Shown: positions 27,203-37,653, counted from the first letter of the stretch. The stretch: DNA of 64,000 nucleotides from Olivibacter sp. SDN3 (GCF_014334135.1 NZ_CP060497.1:5394001-5458000), one strand, 5' to 3'. The notes: a model not told the origin generated them from the sequence alone. Numbers and translations are program-made.

Positions 27203-27739
27203 CTATCTAAACCTCATTTGCTGTTTATCCAACATCCCCATTTGATCTTTCATCATCTTGATCTGATCAGCAAGCAATTTATTTTTATCTGCTTTTTTTG
27301 CCTCCTGCAGGAGCTGTGTTGCCTCTCTCTTATTTCTCTTGGCCATCGCTATTCCCGCTAAACTCAATTTAGCAAGTGCGATATTGTGATCCATCTGCAT
27401 TCCTAAACTCAATGCCTTCTTGAAATATTTTTCTGACTGCAACGGTGCAGTCCTCGATTCGATCAATCCAATTAACAGATGATAATAACCATGCTGGGCT
27501 CGGATCAGTTGTTTCTCATGGTTTCTAATTTTATTCAACCATTTCTTCGCATTATCCATATTCTCCTTACGCAGATAAAACTGGGCAATTAGCATATTTT
27601 CATTGAAGAAAAAGGTAACAAAGACAATAATTGCCAGGAGAAGTGACACAATTCCCCATCCCCAATAACCAAAAACGAAGAGGCTCACAGCCACTCCCAA
27701 TATTAAAAAGGCTAAGATTATACGAATGAAATTTGGCAT
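27203..27739 (-). CDS. Membrane-anchored TPR-like protein of unknown function
   Basis: 178 residues. The first about 50 residues make two hydrophobic helices (FIRIILAFLILGVAVSLF, GWGIVSLLLAIIVFVTFF). A cytoplasmic helical part follows with TPR-like features (ENMDNAKKWLNKI, YYHLLIGLIESRTAPLQSE, KYFKKALSLGMQMDHNIAL, KLSLAGIAMAKRNKREAT) and a Met/Gln-rich end. It is convergent with the ABC exporter (15-bp gap). I do not recognise a named family beyond TPR similarity. Confidence 0.75.
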   Translation of the reverse strand: MPNFIRIILAFLILGVAVSLFVFGYWGWGIVSLLLAIIVFVTFFFNENMLIAQFYLRKENMDNAKKWLNKIRNHEKQLIRAQHGYYHLLIGLIESRTAPLQSEKYFKKALSLGMQMDHNIALAKLSLAGIAMAKRNKREATQLLQEAKKADKNKLLADQIKMMKDQMGMLDKQQMRFR

Positions 27740-27978
27740 ATCAACACAATATCTAATGATTATTCTAAACTATTAATTATTCTAGCATGTAATTTTACAG
27801 CTGCAAATATCTGTTAATTTATGGTTTTAAACAACTCCTTTAATCGTGTAACATGAAATAACAGCTAAAAAAGTTATTTTCTGACAAAAAAGTCACCAAT
27901 ATCTTGCATCAAACAAATTTGCTTATCCAAGTATTAAAAGATTTTTTAAATAGAATGAAATAATTACTATGTTTGAGT

Positions 27979-28650
27979 ATGAGTATTGCTATTGAGAAGA
28001 GCTGGAAAGAGGTTTTAGCTCCAGAGTTTACCAAACCGTATATGAATAATTTACGGGCCTTTCTCAAGGAAGAACAGAGAAAACATCAGGTATTCCCCCC
28101 TAACAAACTTATTTTCAGTTCTTTTGAACACACACCTTTTCATGAAGTGAAAGTTGTTATTCTAGGGCAAGATCCCTACCATAATATAGGGCAGGCTCAT
28201 GGATTATCGTTTTCCGTTCAACCAGGTGTAGCCATCCCTCCTTCATTGCGAAACATGTACCGGGAGTTAACTACGGATATCGAGGGGTTCTCCATACCAT
28301 CACACGGCACATTAACCAAATGGGCAGATCAGGGTGTGCTTTTACTCAATGCCGTTTTAACTGTAAGAGCACATGTTGCAGCGTCACATCAGAAACAAGG
28401 ATGGGAGATGTTTACAGATACCGTTATCAAAGAGCTATCCAGAAGACGGGAAAGCATTGTTTTTATATTATGGGGCAGTTATGCTAGAAAAAAAGCCTTG
28501 CTTATAGATCCTTCAAAACACCTTATAATCACATCCGCTCATCCTTCACCTCTTTCGGCTCACAATGGTTTTTTTGGTAGTAAACCCTTTTCTAAAACAA
28601 ACGCTTATCTAATAGAAAAAGGTAAAGCACCAATCGACTGGCAGGTCTAA
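27979..28650 (+). CDS. ung: Uracil-DNA glycosylase
   Basis: Family 1 UDG that removes uracil from DNA. Seen: the catalytic water-activating loop VVILGQDPYHNIGQAHGLSF with its Asp, PPSLRNMYREL (4-Pro-like loop), VLLLNAVLTVRAH, and the leucine-loop/catalytic His SAHPSPLSAHNGFFG with KPFSKTN. The ATG at 27979 is chosen over a TTG two codons upstream. 223 residues is normal. It is convergent with the Lrp regulator gene 13 bp away. Confidence 0.97.
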   Translation: MSIAIEKSWKEVLAPEFTKPYMNNLRAFLKEEQRKHQVFPPNKLIFSSFEHTPFHEVKVVILGQDPYHNIGQAHGLSFSVQPGVAIPPSLRNMYRELTTDIEGFSIPSHGTLTKWADQGVLLLNAVLTVRAHVAASHQKQGWEMFTDTVIKELSRRRESIVFILWGSYARKKALLIDPSKHLIITSAHPSPLSAHNGFFGSKPFSKTNAYLIEKGKAPIDWQV

Positions 28651-28663
28651 GTATTCTGGAACG

Positions 28664-29134
28664 CTAATACTCCATAGGTACAATAGGCTCCTTTTTGGAT
28701 GTAGACATAATCATCATCGTTTGAAAGGTCTTTACACAAGGAATCTTACTAATCTTCTCCATAATTAGACGCTCATAAGATTTAATATCTTTTACATAAA
28801 CCTTTAATATGAAGTCACACTGTCCTGTTACATGATGGCACTCTGTCACTTCAGGTATATTCTTTATTGCCTCAACAAACTCTGGAATAGAATTATGCGT
28901 ATGAAAATCCAGTTGAATCTGTATAAATGATTTTATGCCTAAGCCCAAAAGTTCCTCATCCACCAACGCATGATAACTCTTTATGTACCCTGCATTTTCA
29001 AGCTTTCTAACTCGTTCCAAGGTTGGAGCTGGAGACAACCCAATATTGGATGACAATTGTAAATTCGTTATTCTTCCGTTTTCTTGGAGAAGTTTTATGA
29101 TTTTTAGATCGATTTTATCTGGCTCAAATGGCAT
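28664..29134 (-). CDS. Lrp/AsnC family transcriptional regulator
   Basis: 156 residues: N-terminal helix-turn-helix (KIDLKIIKLLQENGRITNLQ, LSSNIGLSPAPTLERVRKLE) and a C-terminal RAM/AsnC ligand domain (SFIQIQLDFHTHNSIPEF, VTECHHVTGQCDFILKVYV). It is typical of feast/famine regulators responding to amino acids. It is not adjacent to an obvious target; the leucine-type dehydrogenase lies 4 kb away. It starts at the ATG at 29134. Confidence 0.92.
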   Translation of the reverse strand: MPFEPDKIDLKIIKLLQENGRITNLQLSSNIGLSPAPTLERVRKLENAGYIKSYHALVDEELLGLGIKSFIQIQLDFHTHNSIPEFVEAIKNIPEVTECHHVTGQCDFILKVYVKDIKSYERLIMEKISKIPCVKTFQTMMIMSTSKKEPIVPMEY

Positions 29135-29246
29135 AGCTAAACTTTAAAACTTGACGTTCACAAATAACCAAATAAAATTTTACAATTCACAATATTTTAT
29201 TTCAAATATTATGTGATTATCCTAACAGGGAGGTGTCCACCGTTTA

Positions 29247-29675
29247 TTACTTAGCACTCAAAGCCATCGCGTAGAGCTTCATCTGCTTTACCATAGCGAC
29301 TAAACCATTTGCTCTTGTAGGCGATAAATGTTCCTTAAGTCCAATTTCATCAATGAAGTATAAATCTGCACGCACGATATCTTCCGCCTTTTGTTCCGAC
29401 AGAACTTTAACCATTAAGCTAACCAGTCCTTTAGTGATAATTGCGTCGCTATCTGCTGTAAATATCACCTTATCATCTACGTAGTCTGCTTTTAACCATA
29501 CCCGAGATTGGCATCCTTTGATCAATAAATCGTCTGTTTTATAGGTATTATCTATCAAAGGTAGTTCCTTCCCTAATTGAATGATATACTCATATTTTGC
29601 CATCCAATCCTCGAAAAAGGAGAAATCTTCAATAAGTTCGTCTTGTATTTCGTTAATAGTCATCTCAACAGTCAT
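29247..29675 (-). CDS. sufE: SufE sulfur acceptor
   Basis: Accepts persulfide sulfur from SufS and passes it to SufBCD. The acceptor Cys is in DLLIKGCQSRVWL, followed by FTADSDAIITKGLVSLMV and LSPTRANGLVAMVKQMK. The ATG at 29675 has TGGAG six bases upstream and follows the sufS stop by 14 bp; a GTG at 29687 and an ATG at 29663 are the alternatives. Last gene of the suf operon. 142 residues is normal. Confidence 0.93.
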   Translation of the reverse strand: MTVEMTINEIQDELIEDFSFFEDWMAKYEYIIQLGKELPLIDNTYKTDDLLIKGCQSRVWLKADYVDDKVIFTADSDAIITKGLVSLMVKVLSEQKAEDIVRADLYFIDEIGLKEHLSPTRANGLVAMVKQMKLYAMALSAK

Positions 29676-29689
29676 CAAAATCTCCACAA

Positions 29690-30913
29690 TTATACCAACA
29701 TACTTACAGCTTTCCTAACTGCAGATGCCAAAACGTCTATTTCTTCTTTGGTATTATACATAGCGATAGAGGCTCTAACGGTACCTGGAATACCAAAACG
29801 ATCCATTAAAGGCTGTGTACAATGATGCCCTGTCCTCACGGCAACGCCCAGTTTATCTAAAATCACTCCAACATCGTATGGATGCGTTCCATTAACTAAA
29901 AAAGAGATTACACTGGATTTCTCCTTTGCTGTACCAACTATCCGAATATTTTCAATATCCTCTAAAACGTCTGTTGCATAATGAAGCAGCTCTGTCTCAT
30001 ATAATGCTATATTTTGCAGTCCAATAGTCTCGATGTAATCTACCGCTTGAGCCAAGCAAATACCCGCTTCAATATTTGGTGTTCCAGCCTCAAATTTAAA
30101 TGGCAACTCATTGTAGGTTGTCTTTTCAAATTTAACCTCCTTAATCATATCACCACCACCCTGATATGGAGGCATTTGATTTAACCACTTCTCTTTTCCA
30201 TAGAGCACTCCGACACCCGTGGGTCCATACATTTTATGTCCCGAAAACACAAAAAAGTCCACATCCAGAGCCTGTACATCAACTGAGAAGTGTTGTATTG
30301 CCTGCGCTCCGTCAATCAACACTGGAGCTCCGATATTATGTGCCAGATCAATAATCTCTTTTACCGGGTTAATAGTTCCCAACGTGTTTGAGACATAGGT
30401 AACAGCCACTATTTTAACCTTTTCGTTTAACAAAGAACGATACACCTCCATATCCAGCTCGCCTGCGTCGTTAATCGGAATGATACGAAGTTTTGCCTTA
30501 CGCTCTTCACATAACATTTGCCAAGGGACAATATTACTATGATGCTCCATTGCGGAGATAATGACCTCATCTCCTTCATTTATAAATTTTCGGCCATAAC
30601 AGGACGCCACAAGATTAATCCCATGAGTTGTGCCACTCGTCATGATTATCTCGTACTCATGGGGAGCATTTATAAAAGTTTTGAGTTTTTTGCGGGTCAC
30701 TTCATAAGCGTCAGTAGCTAATTGACTTAGATGATGAACACCACGATGGATATTACTATTTTTTTTTGTATAGTAATCTGCAATGGCATCTATAACTAAT
30801 TGCGGTTTTTGCGTAGTTGCGCCATTATCTAGATACACCAATGGTTTTCCGTTGACCATACTGGTCAAAATCGGAAAATCAGTCCTTATACTATGAATAT
30901 CGTAATGTGTCAA
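29690..30913 (-). CDS. sufS: Cysteine desulfurase SufS
   Basis: Class II PLP cysteine desulfurase feeding the SUF Fe-S machinery. Seen: NGKPLVYLDNGATTQKP, SNIHRGVHHLSQLATDAYE, the PLP-binding Lys in VFSGHKMYGPTGVGVLYG, GGGDMIKEV, and the catalytic Cys in AVRTGHHCTQPLMDRFG. No ATG exists in frame before residue 19 and an upstream TAA closes the frame. The start therefore appears to be the TTG at 30913, which gives the normal N-terminus. It lies between sufD and sufE. Confidence 0.95.
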   Translation of the reverse strand: MTHYDIHSIRTDFPILTSMVNGKPLVYLDNGATTQKPQLVIDAIADYYTKKNSNIHRGVHHLSQLATDAYEVTRKKLKTFINAPHEYEIIMTSGTTHGINLVASCYGRKFINEGDEVIISAMEHHSNIVPWQMLCEERKAKLRIIPINDAGELDMEVYRSLLNEKVKIVAVTYVSNTLGTINPVKEIIDLAHNIGAPVLIDGAQAIQHFSVDVQALDVDFFVFSGHKMYGPTGVGVLYGKEKWLNQMPPYQGGGDMIKEVKFEKTTYNELPFKFEAGTPNIEAGICLAQAVDYIETIGLQNIALYETELLHYATDVLEDIENIRIVGTAKEKSSVISFLVNGTHPYDVGVILDKLGVAVRTGHHCTQPLMDRFGIPGTVRASIAMYNTKEEIDVLASAVRKAVSMLV

Positions 30914-30956
30914 AATACTATGTTAGTTAATCTTGTAGGGTTTTACTTGATTGATT

Positions 30957-32266
30957 TTAGTCAACCAGCAACCCTTGTTCAATCAAATGCTCCACATATT
31001 TTCGTACGGGCTCGCTGTTAAATTTCTCCGTGACATCGAAAGCAAACGCATGAACCAACAAAACACGCGCCTTCTCTTCACCAATCCCTCTCGCGCGCAA
31101 ATAAAACAATGCGTCGTCATCAAACTGTCCCATGGTGCATCCATGGCTACATTTCACATCGTCTGCAAAGATTTCTAACTGTGGCTTGCTATAAATTGCT
31201 GACTTTTCACCTATCAGCATATTATTATTTTGTTGGAAAGCATTAGTTTTTTGTGCGTCTTCCCGAACAAATATTTTACCGTTAAATACAGCAGTGGATG
31301 TATCTTGTGTGATATTTTTGTACCATTCGTAGCTTTCGCAATGGGGTTTCCGATGATCCACAACAGTATGATTGTCAACAAACTGATCATCAGCGGTTAA
31401 AGTAACACCATATAAATGGCTTTCTACCGAGGAATCGTCTAACCGAACATTGATATTATTTCTCACGAAAGATGGTCCGGGGAATGTACAGTTATAATTG
31501 TTATATAAACTGTGTTTTTCCTGATATATTTCGGTATGATTGAGGTACTGTGATGATTTCTTTGCAGTTTGAATATAATAATGCTGTAACTGTGCATTTT
31601 CTTTCAACACAATTTCACTAACATTATTGTTCAATGTTACTCCTGCTCCCTCAGTGACGAACGATTCAACGATTTCCAGTTTTGCCCCACGTTCTAAAAG
31701 GAACAGATTACGTGTTTGATTAAACAACGGGTCGCTTGTTGAGGAAACGTGGATAACTTGAATGCTTCTATTCAATACTGCGTTTTTTTTCGCATATATA
31801 AATATACCACTATTACATAAGGCGGTGTTCAACGCAACCAACGGATTATCTGCATTATCTGCATATTTCGCAAAATGCGACAGAAAGGAAGGGTGATCGG
31901 TTACATGCTCTATGGCATCAACAAATATATTCTCCTCTTGGATAACGTCAGACAGGTCTGCACGGAAACGTCCATTTACCAACACCAATTTATATGCAGC
32001 TAACCCATGCACAATAGCCTTTTCCAAATCTACCGTCTCTTCTGTGATATCGTTTTGTGTAGTAGGTAATTTTGGTTAAGTACTGATTGAAGATTAGTAT
32101 ATTTCCAGTCTTCCATTTTAGAAGAAGGGAACCCTGTTTTCTTAAAACGAGCAAAAGCATTCCTACGCGTCTCAGCTAATGAATCAGGCTCTCCCTTTGA
32201 AGTAAAGCCTTCTTCAAAAACAGTTATTAATTGATGATATAATGAACTCGAAACTTGTGTTATCAT
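30957..32266 (-). pseudogene. sufD: sufD, interrupted by a one-base frameshift
   Basis: SufD forms the SufB2C2D-type scaffold for Fe-S cluster assembly. Here it is in two frames. The N-terminal 78 codons run from the ATG at 32266 (MITQVSSSLYHQLI, FPSSKMEDWKYTNLQSV) and stop at 32030. The rest continues in another frame (TTQNDITEETVDLEKAIVHG, with ENAQLQHYYIQT, SKPQLEIFADDVKCSHGCTMG and LRARGIGEEKARVLLVHAF to the stop at 30957). Restoring one C near 32070 would give NYLPTTQND and join the frames. The SUF system is normally essential, so a sequencing error is as likely as a real lesion. No classical slippery heptamer is seen. The rest looks under normal constraint. Confidence 0.9.
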
Positions 32267-32320
32267 TTGTTATAATAGTCAAAAATGGATTAAGAAATAC
32301 GGAGTTGTACTGAAGAAAGC

Positions 32321-33091
32321 TTATAAAGTTGCGCTTTCTTCAGCATCTACACTTTCCTTCAACCAATCATATCCTTTTTCCTCCAATTCCAAAGCCAATT
32401 CTTTTGTACCAGATTTTACAATACGTCCTTTATATAATACATGCACAAAATCTGGCACTATATATTCCAATAAACGTTGATAGTGTGTTATCACTACAAA
32501 TGCATTATCCTTACTACGAAGATGGTTTACACCATTAGCCACTATCCGCAAAGCATCAATATCCAATCCTGAATCCGTTTCATCCAAAATAGCCAACTTA
32601 GGTTCGAGCATTGCTAATTGAAAAATTTCATTACGTTTCTTCTCACCTCCAGAAAAGCCTTCATTCAAAGATCGATTTGCTAGTTTAGCATCAAATTCAA
32701 CCAACTTTTGTTTCTCCTTCACCCGCTTCAAAAACGTTTTTGCCTCCATTGGGGGTAGCCCGTGGTAAGCTCGGATTTCGTTAACAGCAGTTTTTAAAAA
32801 GTTTATATTCGATACACCAGGTATTTCTATGGGATATTGAAAGGCAAGAAACAAACCCTCACGTGCTCGATCCTCTGGTGCAAGATCCAATAGATCCTTC
32901 CCTTCCAAGGTCACTTCTCCGCCGGTAACTTCGTATGAGTCTCTACCTGCCAGAACAGAAGCCAATGTACTTTTACCCGACCCGTTTGGTCCCATAATAG
33001 CATGCACCTCTCCTGCTTTAACTTCTAAGTTTAATCCCTTTAAAATTTGTTTATCATCTACAGATGCCTGTAGGTTTCTAATATTTAACAT
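32321..33091 (-). CDS. sufC: SufC Fe-S assembly ATPase
   Basis: ABC-type ATPase of the SufBCD scaffold. Walker A MGPNGSGKSTLASVL, Q-loop LAFQYPIEIPGV, signature GFSGGEKKRNEI and Walker B LAILDETDSGLDIDAL are intact. The ATG at 33091 (MLNIRNLQASV) is preferred over a TTG at 33106. 256 residues. It lies between sufB and sufD with gaps of 81 and 54 bp. Confidence 0.96.
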   Translation of the reverse strand: MLNIRNLQASVDDKQILKGLNLEVKAGEVHAIMGPNGSGKSTLASVLAGRDSYEVTGGEVTLEGKDLLDLAPEDRAREGLFLAFQYPIEIPGVSNINFLKTAVNEIRAYHGLPPMEAKTFLKRVKEKQKLVEFDAKLANRSLNEGFSGGEKKRNEIFQLAMLEPKLAILDETDSGLDIDALRIVANGVNHLRSKDNAFVVITHYQRLLEYIVPDFVHVLYKGRIVKSGTKELALELEEKGYDWLKESVDAEESATL

Positions 33092-33172
33092 ATGTCTATA
33101 ATTCAAATCTATTAGATTTGTGATGTTTAATTTATCAATTGTTCTTATTCAAGCGCTATGTCGCCTTTTCTA

Positions 33173-34624
33173 TTATCCTACACTGCCTTCCAGCGAGATA
33201 GCCAATAACTTTTGGGCCTCTACAGCAAATTCCATAGGTAGTTGATTCAATACCTCTTTTGCATACCCATTCACGATAAGCCCTACAGCTTTTTCGGGAT
33301 CTATACCTCGTTGATTCAGATAAAAAATCTGATCTTCGCCTATTTTTGAAGTAGTAGCTTCGTGTTCCAACTTAGCTGTTTTATTCTTGGCTTCAATATA
33401 AGGAAAGGTATGTGCTCCGCATTGGTCTCCAATTAAAAGCGAATCGCACTGCGTAAAGTTTCTCGCCTTTTCTGCACCCTTGCCAATTTGAACCAATCCT
33501 CTATAACTATTCTGGCTAAAACCTGCAGAAATTCCCTTAGAAACTATCTTACTTTTCGTATTTTTCCCGATATGGAACATCTTACTCCCTGTATCGGCTA
33601 TCTGATGGTTACGGGTAAGAGCAACAGAATAAAATTCTCCAACAGAATTATCGCCTTTCAATATAACACTAGGATATTTCCAGGTAATTGATGATCCTGT
33701 TTCAACCTGTGTCCATGAAATCTTACTGTTATCTCCTTTACATATACCCCGTTTTGTCACAAAATTATAAATCCCTCCTTTTCCCTCTTTGTCGCCAGGA
33801 TACCAATTTTGTACGGTACTGTATTTAATCTCAGCACTTTCCAAAGCTATAAGTTCAACTACCGCCGCATGCAATTGATTTTCGTCTCTCATAGGAGCAG
33901 TACAACCTTCTAAATAACTCACATAACTCCCTTCATCTGCAATAATCAGCGTTCTTTCAAATTGCCCGGTATTCTGCGCGTTAATTCGGAAATAGGTAGA
34001 TAATTCCATTGGACAGTTCACACCTTTTGGTATATAAACAAAAGAACCGTCAGAGAATACTGCTGCATTGAGCGCAGCGTAAAGATTATCTGTTTGAGGA
34101 ACTACAGTTCCCAAATACTGTTTTACCAGATCAGGATGTTCTTTTACGGCCTCCCCGAAAGAGCAGAAAATAACACCGTATTCTTTCAACTTTTCCCTAA
34201 AAGTAGTTTTAACGGAAACGCTATCAAACACGGCATCTACAGCAACTACTCCAGCCAACACCTTTTGTTCATCCAATGGAATTCCCAATTTCGCAAAAGT
34301 TTCCAACAATTCAGGATCGACCTCTTCCATGCTGCTAACCTTCGGTTTCTCCTTAGGTGCTGCGTAATAAGATATGTCCTGAAAATCAACCTTTGGGTGA
34401 TTGAAGTTTTGCCATTCGGGAACAGCCATTTTTTCAAAATGTTTCAATGCCTTTAACCTCCAGGCTAAGAGCCATTCAGGTTCTGCTTTTTTATTGGAGA
34501 TAAAACGTACCGTATCTTCCGACAGACCTTTCTTAGCGATTTCCATCTCAATATCTGTCGTAAAACCGTACTTATACTCCTCTACAGCTAACTCCTTTAA
34601 TATATTATCGTCTTTGGTACTCAT
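33173..34624 (-). CDS. sufB: SufB Fe-S cluster scaffold
   Basis: Scaffold subunit on which SUF builds nascent Fe-S clusters, 483 residues. Seen: [121 protein letters not shown]-like [12 protein letters not shown], and [20 protein letters not shown]. First gene of the suf operon, 185 bp downstream of pyrF, with a promoter-like palindrome in the gap. Confidence 0.97.
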   Translation of the reverse strand: MSTKDDNILKELAVEEYKYGFTTDIEMEIAKKGLSEDTVRFISNKKAEPEWLLAWRLKALKHFEKMAVPEWQNFNHPKVDFQDISYYAAPKEKPKVSSMEEVDPELLETFAKLGIPLDEQKVLAGVVAVDAVFDSVSVKTTFREKLKEYGVIFCSFGEAVKEHPDLVKQYLGTVVPQTDNLYAALNAAVFSDGSFVYIPKGVNCPMELSTYFRINAQNTGQFERTLIIADEGSYVSYLEGCTAPMRDENQLHAAVVELIALESAEIKYSTVQNWYPGDKEGKGGIYNFVTKRGICKGDNSKISWTQVETGSSITWKYPSVILKGDNSVGEFYSVALTRNHQIADTGSKMFHIGKNTKSKIVSKGISAGFSQNSYRGLVQIGKGAEKARNFTQCDSLLIGDQCGAHTFPYIEAKNKTAKLEHEATTSKIGEDQIFYLNQRGIDPEKAVGLIVNGYAKEVLNQLPMEFAVEAQKLLAISLEGSVG

Positions 34625-34682
34625 TTCTTATCAAATTTCTGCGTTGGCAATAGTCAAACGCAATGGCAGAAAAATCTCCTCT

Positions 34683-34704
34683 CAAATTGCAAAGTTACAA
34701 TTTG
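34683..34704 (-). promoter_or_regulatory. Palindrome enclosing a -7 box upstream of sufB
   Basis: CAAATTG (34683-34689) and CAATTTG (34698-34704) form a perfect inverted repeat. The 8 bases between them read TAACTTTG on the minus strand, an exact TAnnTTTG -7 box. A further CAATTTG lies at 34722-34728. The layout suggests an operator covering the suf promoter, about 60 bp before the sufB ATG. No regulator is known from this sequence. Confidence 0.5.
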
Positions 34705-34809
34705 AAGCGCAATTATTCGAGCAATTTGTGCCTGTTTTATACTGCATTAATAATTTAATTGTAAATAAATGACCTCCGTCATTTTTTACCTACCGAGTTT
34801 AACCCATTC

Positions 34810-35646
34810 TTAATCGATAATACCTGCCTTCATCAACTCCAATTCCATTTCTTCCTGCAATAACAACGCCTGCTCCCGAGCTTTATCCGCAAAATTCTCC
34901 CCATTACCGGCATATATAATCGATCTAGTGGCGTTGACCAACAAACCACAGTCTCGATTCATTCCATACGCGCACACTTCCTGCAAGCTACCTCCTTGCG
35001 CACCAACCCCCGGTACTAACAAAAAATGATCAGGTGCCTGCTTACGTATATCTTTAAAAGCTTCTCCTCTCGTAGCTCCCACAACATACATCAAATTATC
35101 TATTGTTCCCCATTCGTTCACCTTTTCGATAACTCGTTCGAACAAACGGGTTTCATGGTTATCTTTAAAAAATTGAAAATCCAAACTACCTTTATTTGAA
35201 GTTAGCGCCAACACAACAGCCCATTTACCGGAATACTTCAAAAAAGGCGTTACAGAGTCTTCGCCCATATAGGGGGCTATAGTAATCGCGTCAAAGCCCA
35301 AAGCATCCTCTTGCTCGGAAAGAAAGGCTTTAGCATACATATCCGAAGTATTCCCTATATCGCCACGTTTAGCATCTGCGATGCTTAAACAATTGGCAGG
35401 TATAATTTGCCTTGTTTTGTATAAACTTTTCCAGCCGGCGATCCCCATACTTTCGTAAAAAGCTATATTGGGTTTAAAAGCAACACACAGGTCGGCTGTC
35501 GCTTCAACTATTTGTCTGTTAAACTCGTAAACAGGATCCTCATGATCCAAAAGAAATGTTGGTATCTTTTGGAGATCTGTATCTAAGCCAACACATAAGA
35601 AAGAACGTTTTTGCTTTATTTGATTAATCAGTTCCTTACGAGTCAT
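34810..35646 (-). CDS. pyrF: Orotidine 5'-phosphate decarboxylase, type 2
   Basis: Last step of UMP synthesis. Seen: [30 protein letters not shown], the catalytic Lys/Asp motif [62 protein letters not shown] and [13 protein letters not shown]. At 278 residues it is the longer archaeal/eukaryal-like 'type 2' form usual in Bacteroidota. It has a well-formed promoter upstream and may read through into suf, though a separate promoter there is likely. Confidence 0.96.
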   Translation of the reverse strand: MTRKELINQIKQKRSFLCVGLDTDLQKIPTFLLDHEDPVYEFNRQIVEATADLCVAFKPNIAFYESMGIAGWKSLYKTRQIIPANCLSIADAKRGDIGNTSDMYAKAFLSEQEDALGFDAITIAPYMGEDSVTPFLKYSGKWAVVLALTSNKGSLDFQFFKDNHETRLFERVIEKVNEWGTIDNLMYVVGATRGEAFKDIRKQAPDHFLLVPGVGAQGGSLQEVCAYGMNRDCGLLVNATRSIIYAGNGENFADKAREQALLLQEEMELELMKAGIID

Positions 35647-35688
35647 ATCAGGGAGTTTTTTTAATAACGGTCAATTAAAAAAATATGG

Positions 35689-35719
35689 CAAACATAGCTA
35701 AATTTGCCTGTATATGCAA
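35689..35719 (-). promoter_or_regulatory. Promoter of pyrF
   Basis: On the minus strand TTGC (35716-35719) is followed after about 19 bp by TATGTTTG (35689-35696). Both boxes and the spacing match the Bacteroidota sigma-ABfr consensus. Transcription would start near 35684, about 38 nt before the pyrF ATG. This is the best promoter match in the window. Confidence 0.65.
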
Positions 35720-36055
35720 TTCAGGTTCATGCTAAGACCTACTAAACTTAGCTATAGCGTATTTTCTAAAAACCATTTCTGTACACTATTGTTTATAAAC
35801 CTAGATGGGATTACTCCATTTTAAATTTTATAACAACAGTAATAATTAGACCTTTTTAACTTTTTTTTCAGTTTTTTTTTGAAATATCGATTCTTATGCA
35901 TACAATTGCAGCGGAATCTCAAAATTTGTCCTAGCCCTTAAGGGGAGCATCAATTAAATTCCTTAAGCGTTAAATAAGCTTTTCAGCAAAAGCTTTCAGT
36001 GGATAGATTTCTGTAAAAAAGCATAAAAAATCCTTATTACATATAAAGACATTTG
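35720..36055. other. Long intergenic leader between pyrF and rho
   Basis: The gap between the divergent pyrF and rho genes is 409 bp. This part holds T-runs near 35862-35880, the palindrome CCCTTAAGGG at 35935-35944, and a perfect hairpin AAGCTTTT/AAAAGCTT (35976-35983 and 35988-35995, 4-nt loop) 60 bp before the rho start. No ORF and no clean -7 box for rho were found. A long structured leader would suit autoregulation of rho, known in other bacteria, but that is inference. Confidence 0.45.
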
Positions 36056-37594
36056 ATGAATATTAATGAATTGAACGCTAAGCTCGTCTCCGAGCTACGT
36101 GAAATTGCAAAGTTAATCGGCATTGTAGATGCCGATAAGTTGAGAAAGCAAGAATTAATCAACAAGATAATTGCAACTGAAAACGATAGACCGGCTAAAC
36201 CTGAAGAGTCTGCGCAATCTGCGAAAGAGGAAAACAATGAGCAAAAGCACCGTAAACGTGTGAGAACCGGAACAAAACAAACAGAGCCTGTTGAGATTAG
36301 AAAGAAAACTGAAAATGCTTTAGGTGGCCAGGCAAAAGAAGAGGCAATACCAACGGATAAAGCGCCGGCACAAGACAGGCCTCTGCGAGTTGAGCGTCGT
36401 CCAGCTACCAATGGAGGTTCTGCATCCGCAGCTAAAAACGACAATCAAGCGCCTTTACCCCCTGCTTCAAATCTTGATTTTGATAACGTTATCGTAAATG
36501 AAGGTGTATTAGAAATTATGCCTGATGGCTATGGCTTTTTGCGTTCTTCTGATTACAATTACTTAACCTCTCCTGACGATATATATGTTTCACAATCGCA
36601 GATTAAACTCTTTGGATTAAAAACGGGCGACACAGTGCGGGGAAGTATCCGTCCACCGAAAGAAGGAGAAAAGTATTTTCCATTGGTTCGCGTCGAAGCC
36701 ATTAATGGTCAGGTCCCTGCGGAAGTTAGAGACAGGGTACCGTTTGACTACCTTACACCGTTGTTTCCAACCGAGCGTCTGAAACTATATACTGATGCTG
36801 GCAATAATTCTACACGGATTATGGATCTTTTCACACCTATTGGTAAAGGTCAACGCGGTTTAATTGTCGCGCAACCTAAAACAGGTAAAACCGTTTTACT
36901 AAAGGAAGTAGCAAATGCCATAGCGAAGAATCACCCTGAAGTTTATCTCATTATTTTACTTATTGATGAACGACCTGAGGAAGTCACCGATATGGCGAGG
37001 AGCGTGCGTGCGGAAGTAGTTTCTTCTACATTCGATGAACCAGCTGAACGCCATGTTAAAATTGCAAATATTGTACTTGAAAAAGCAAAACGTATGGTAG
37101 AATGCGGCCATGATGTCGTTATTCTATTAGACTCCATAACGAGATTGGCCCGGGCTTACAACACTGTTGCTCCAGCCTCGGGAAAAATACTATCTGGTGG
37201 TGTAGATGCTAATGCATTGCATAAACCCAAACGTTTTTTCGGTGCCGCCCGTAACATCGAACATGGTGGTTCTTTAACGATCTTAGCTACTGCATTGACG
37301 GATACCGGATCCAAAATGGATGAAGTGATATTTGAAGAGTTCAAAGGAACAGGTAACATGGAATTACAACTTGATCGCAAATTATCAAACAAACGTATAT
37401 TCCCGGCAATTGACATTACTGCATCCAGTACCCGACGCGATGATCTATTGAACGATAAGGAAACCTTGCAAAGGATATGGGTATTGCGGAATCATTTGGC
37501 AGACATGAACTCTACTGAGGCCATGGAATTTTTATTGGCTCAGCTACGTGGCACCCGATCAAATGAAGAATTTTTGATTAGTATGAATAGTTAA
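36056..37594 (+). CDS. rho: Transcription termination factor Rho
   Basis: Hexameric RNA-dependent ATPase that ends transcription. The Rho N-terminal helical domain is at residues 1-45 ([20 protein letters not shown]). A charged, disordered insertion (about 50-140, Lys/Glu/Pro-rich) follows, typical of Bacteroidota. The OB-fold RNA site is [20 protein letters not shown] with [19 protein letters not shown]. The ATPase core has Walker [33 protein letters not shown], Walker [17 protein letters not shown] and the Q/R-loop [20 protein letters not shown]. The ATG at 36056 follows an in-frame TTG. 512 residues is on the short side for the phylum. Confidence 0.97.
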   Translation: MNINELNAKLVSELREIAKLIGIVDADKLRKQELINKIIATENDRPAKPEESAQSAKEENNEQKHRKRVRTGTKQTEPVEIRKKTENALGGQAKEEAIPTDKAPAQDRPLRVERRPATNGGSASAAKNDNQAPLPPASNLDFDNVIVNEGVLEIMPDGYGFLRSSDYNYLTSPDDIYVSQSQIKLFGLKTGDTVRGSIRPPKEGEKYFPLVRVEAINGQVPAEVRDRVPFDYLTPLFPTERLKLYTDAGNNSTRIMDLFTPIGKGQRGLIVAQPKTGKTVLLKEVANAIAKNHPEVYLIILLIDERPEEVTDMARSVRAEVVSSTFDEPAERHVKIANIVLEKAKRMVECGHDVVILLDSITRLARAYNTVAPASGKILSGGVDANALHKPKRFFGAARNIEHGGSLTILATALTDTGSKMDEVIFEEFKGTGNMELQLDRKLSNKRIFPAIDITASSTRRDDLLNDKETLQRIWVLRNHLADMNSTEAMEFLLAQLRGTRSNEEFLISMNS

Positions 37595-37595
37595 T

Positions 37596-37639
37596 TGACT
37601 TTTTATTGGTGTTTCCAATAAAATAAGTCAGTTTTTTTT
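37596..37639 (+). terminator. Terminator of rho
   Basis: TGACTTTTTATTGG (37596-37609) pairs with CCAATAAAATAAGTCA (37615-37630) with a small bulge, then eight Ts (37632-37639). It lies directly after the rho stop codon. Confidence 0.8.
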
Positions 37640-37653
37640 ATTAGGCAAAATCA

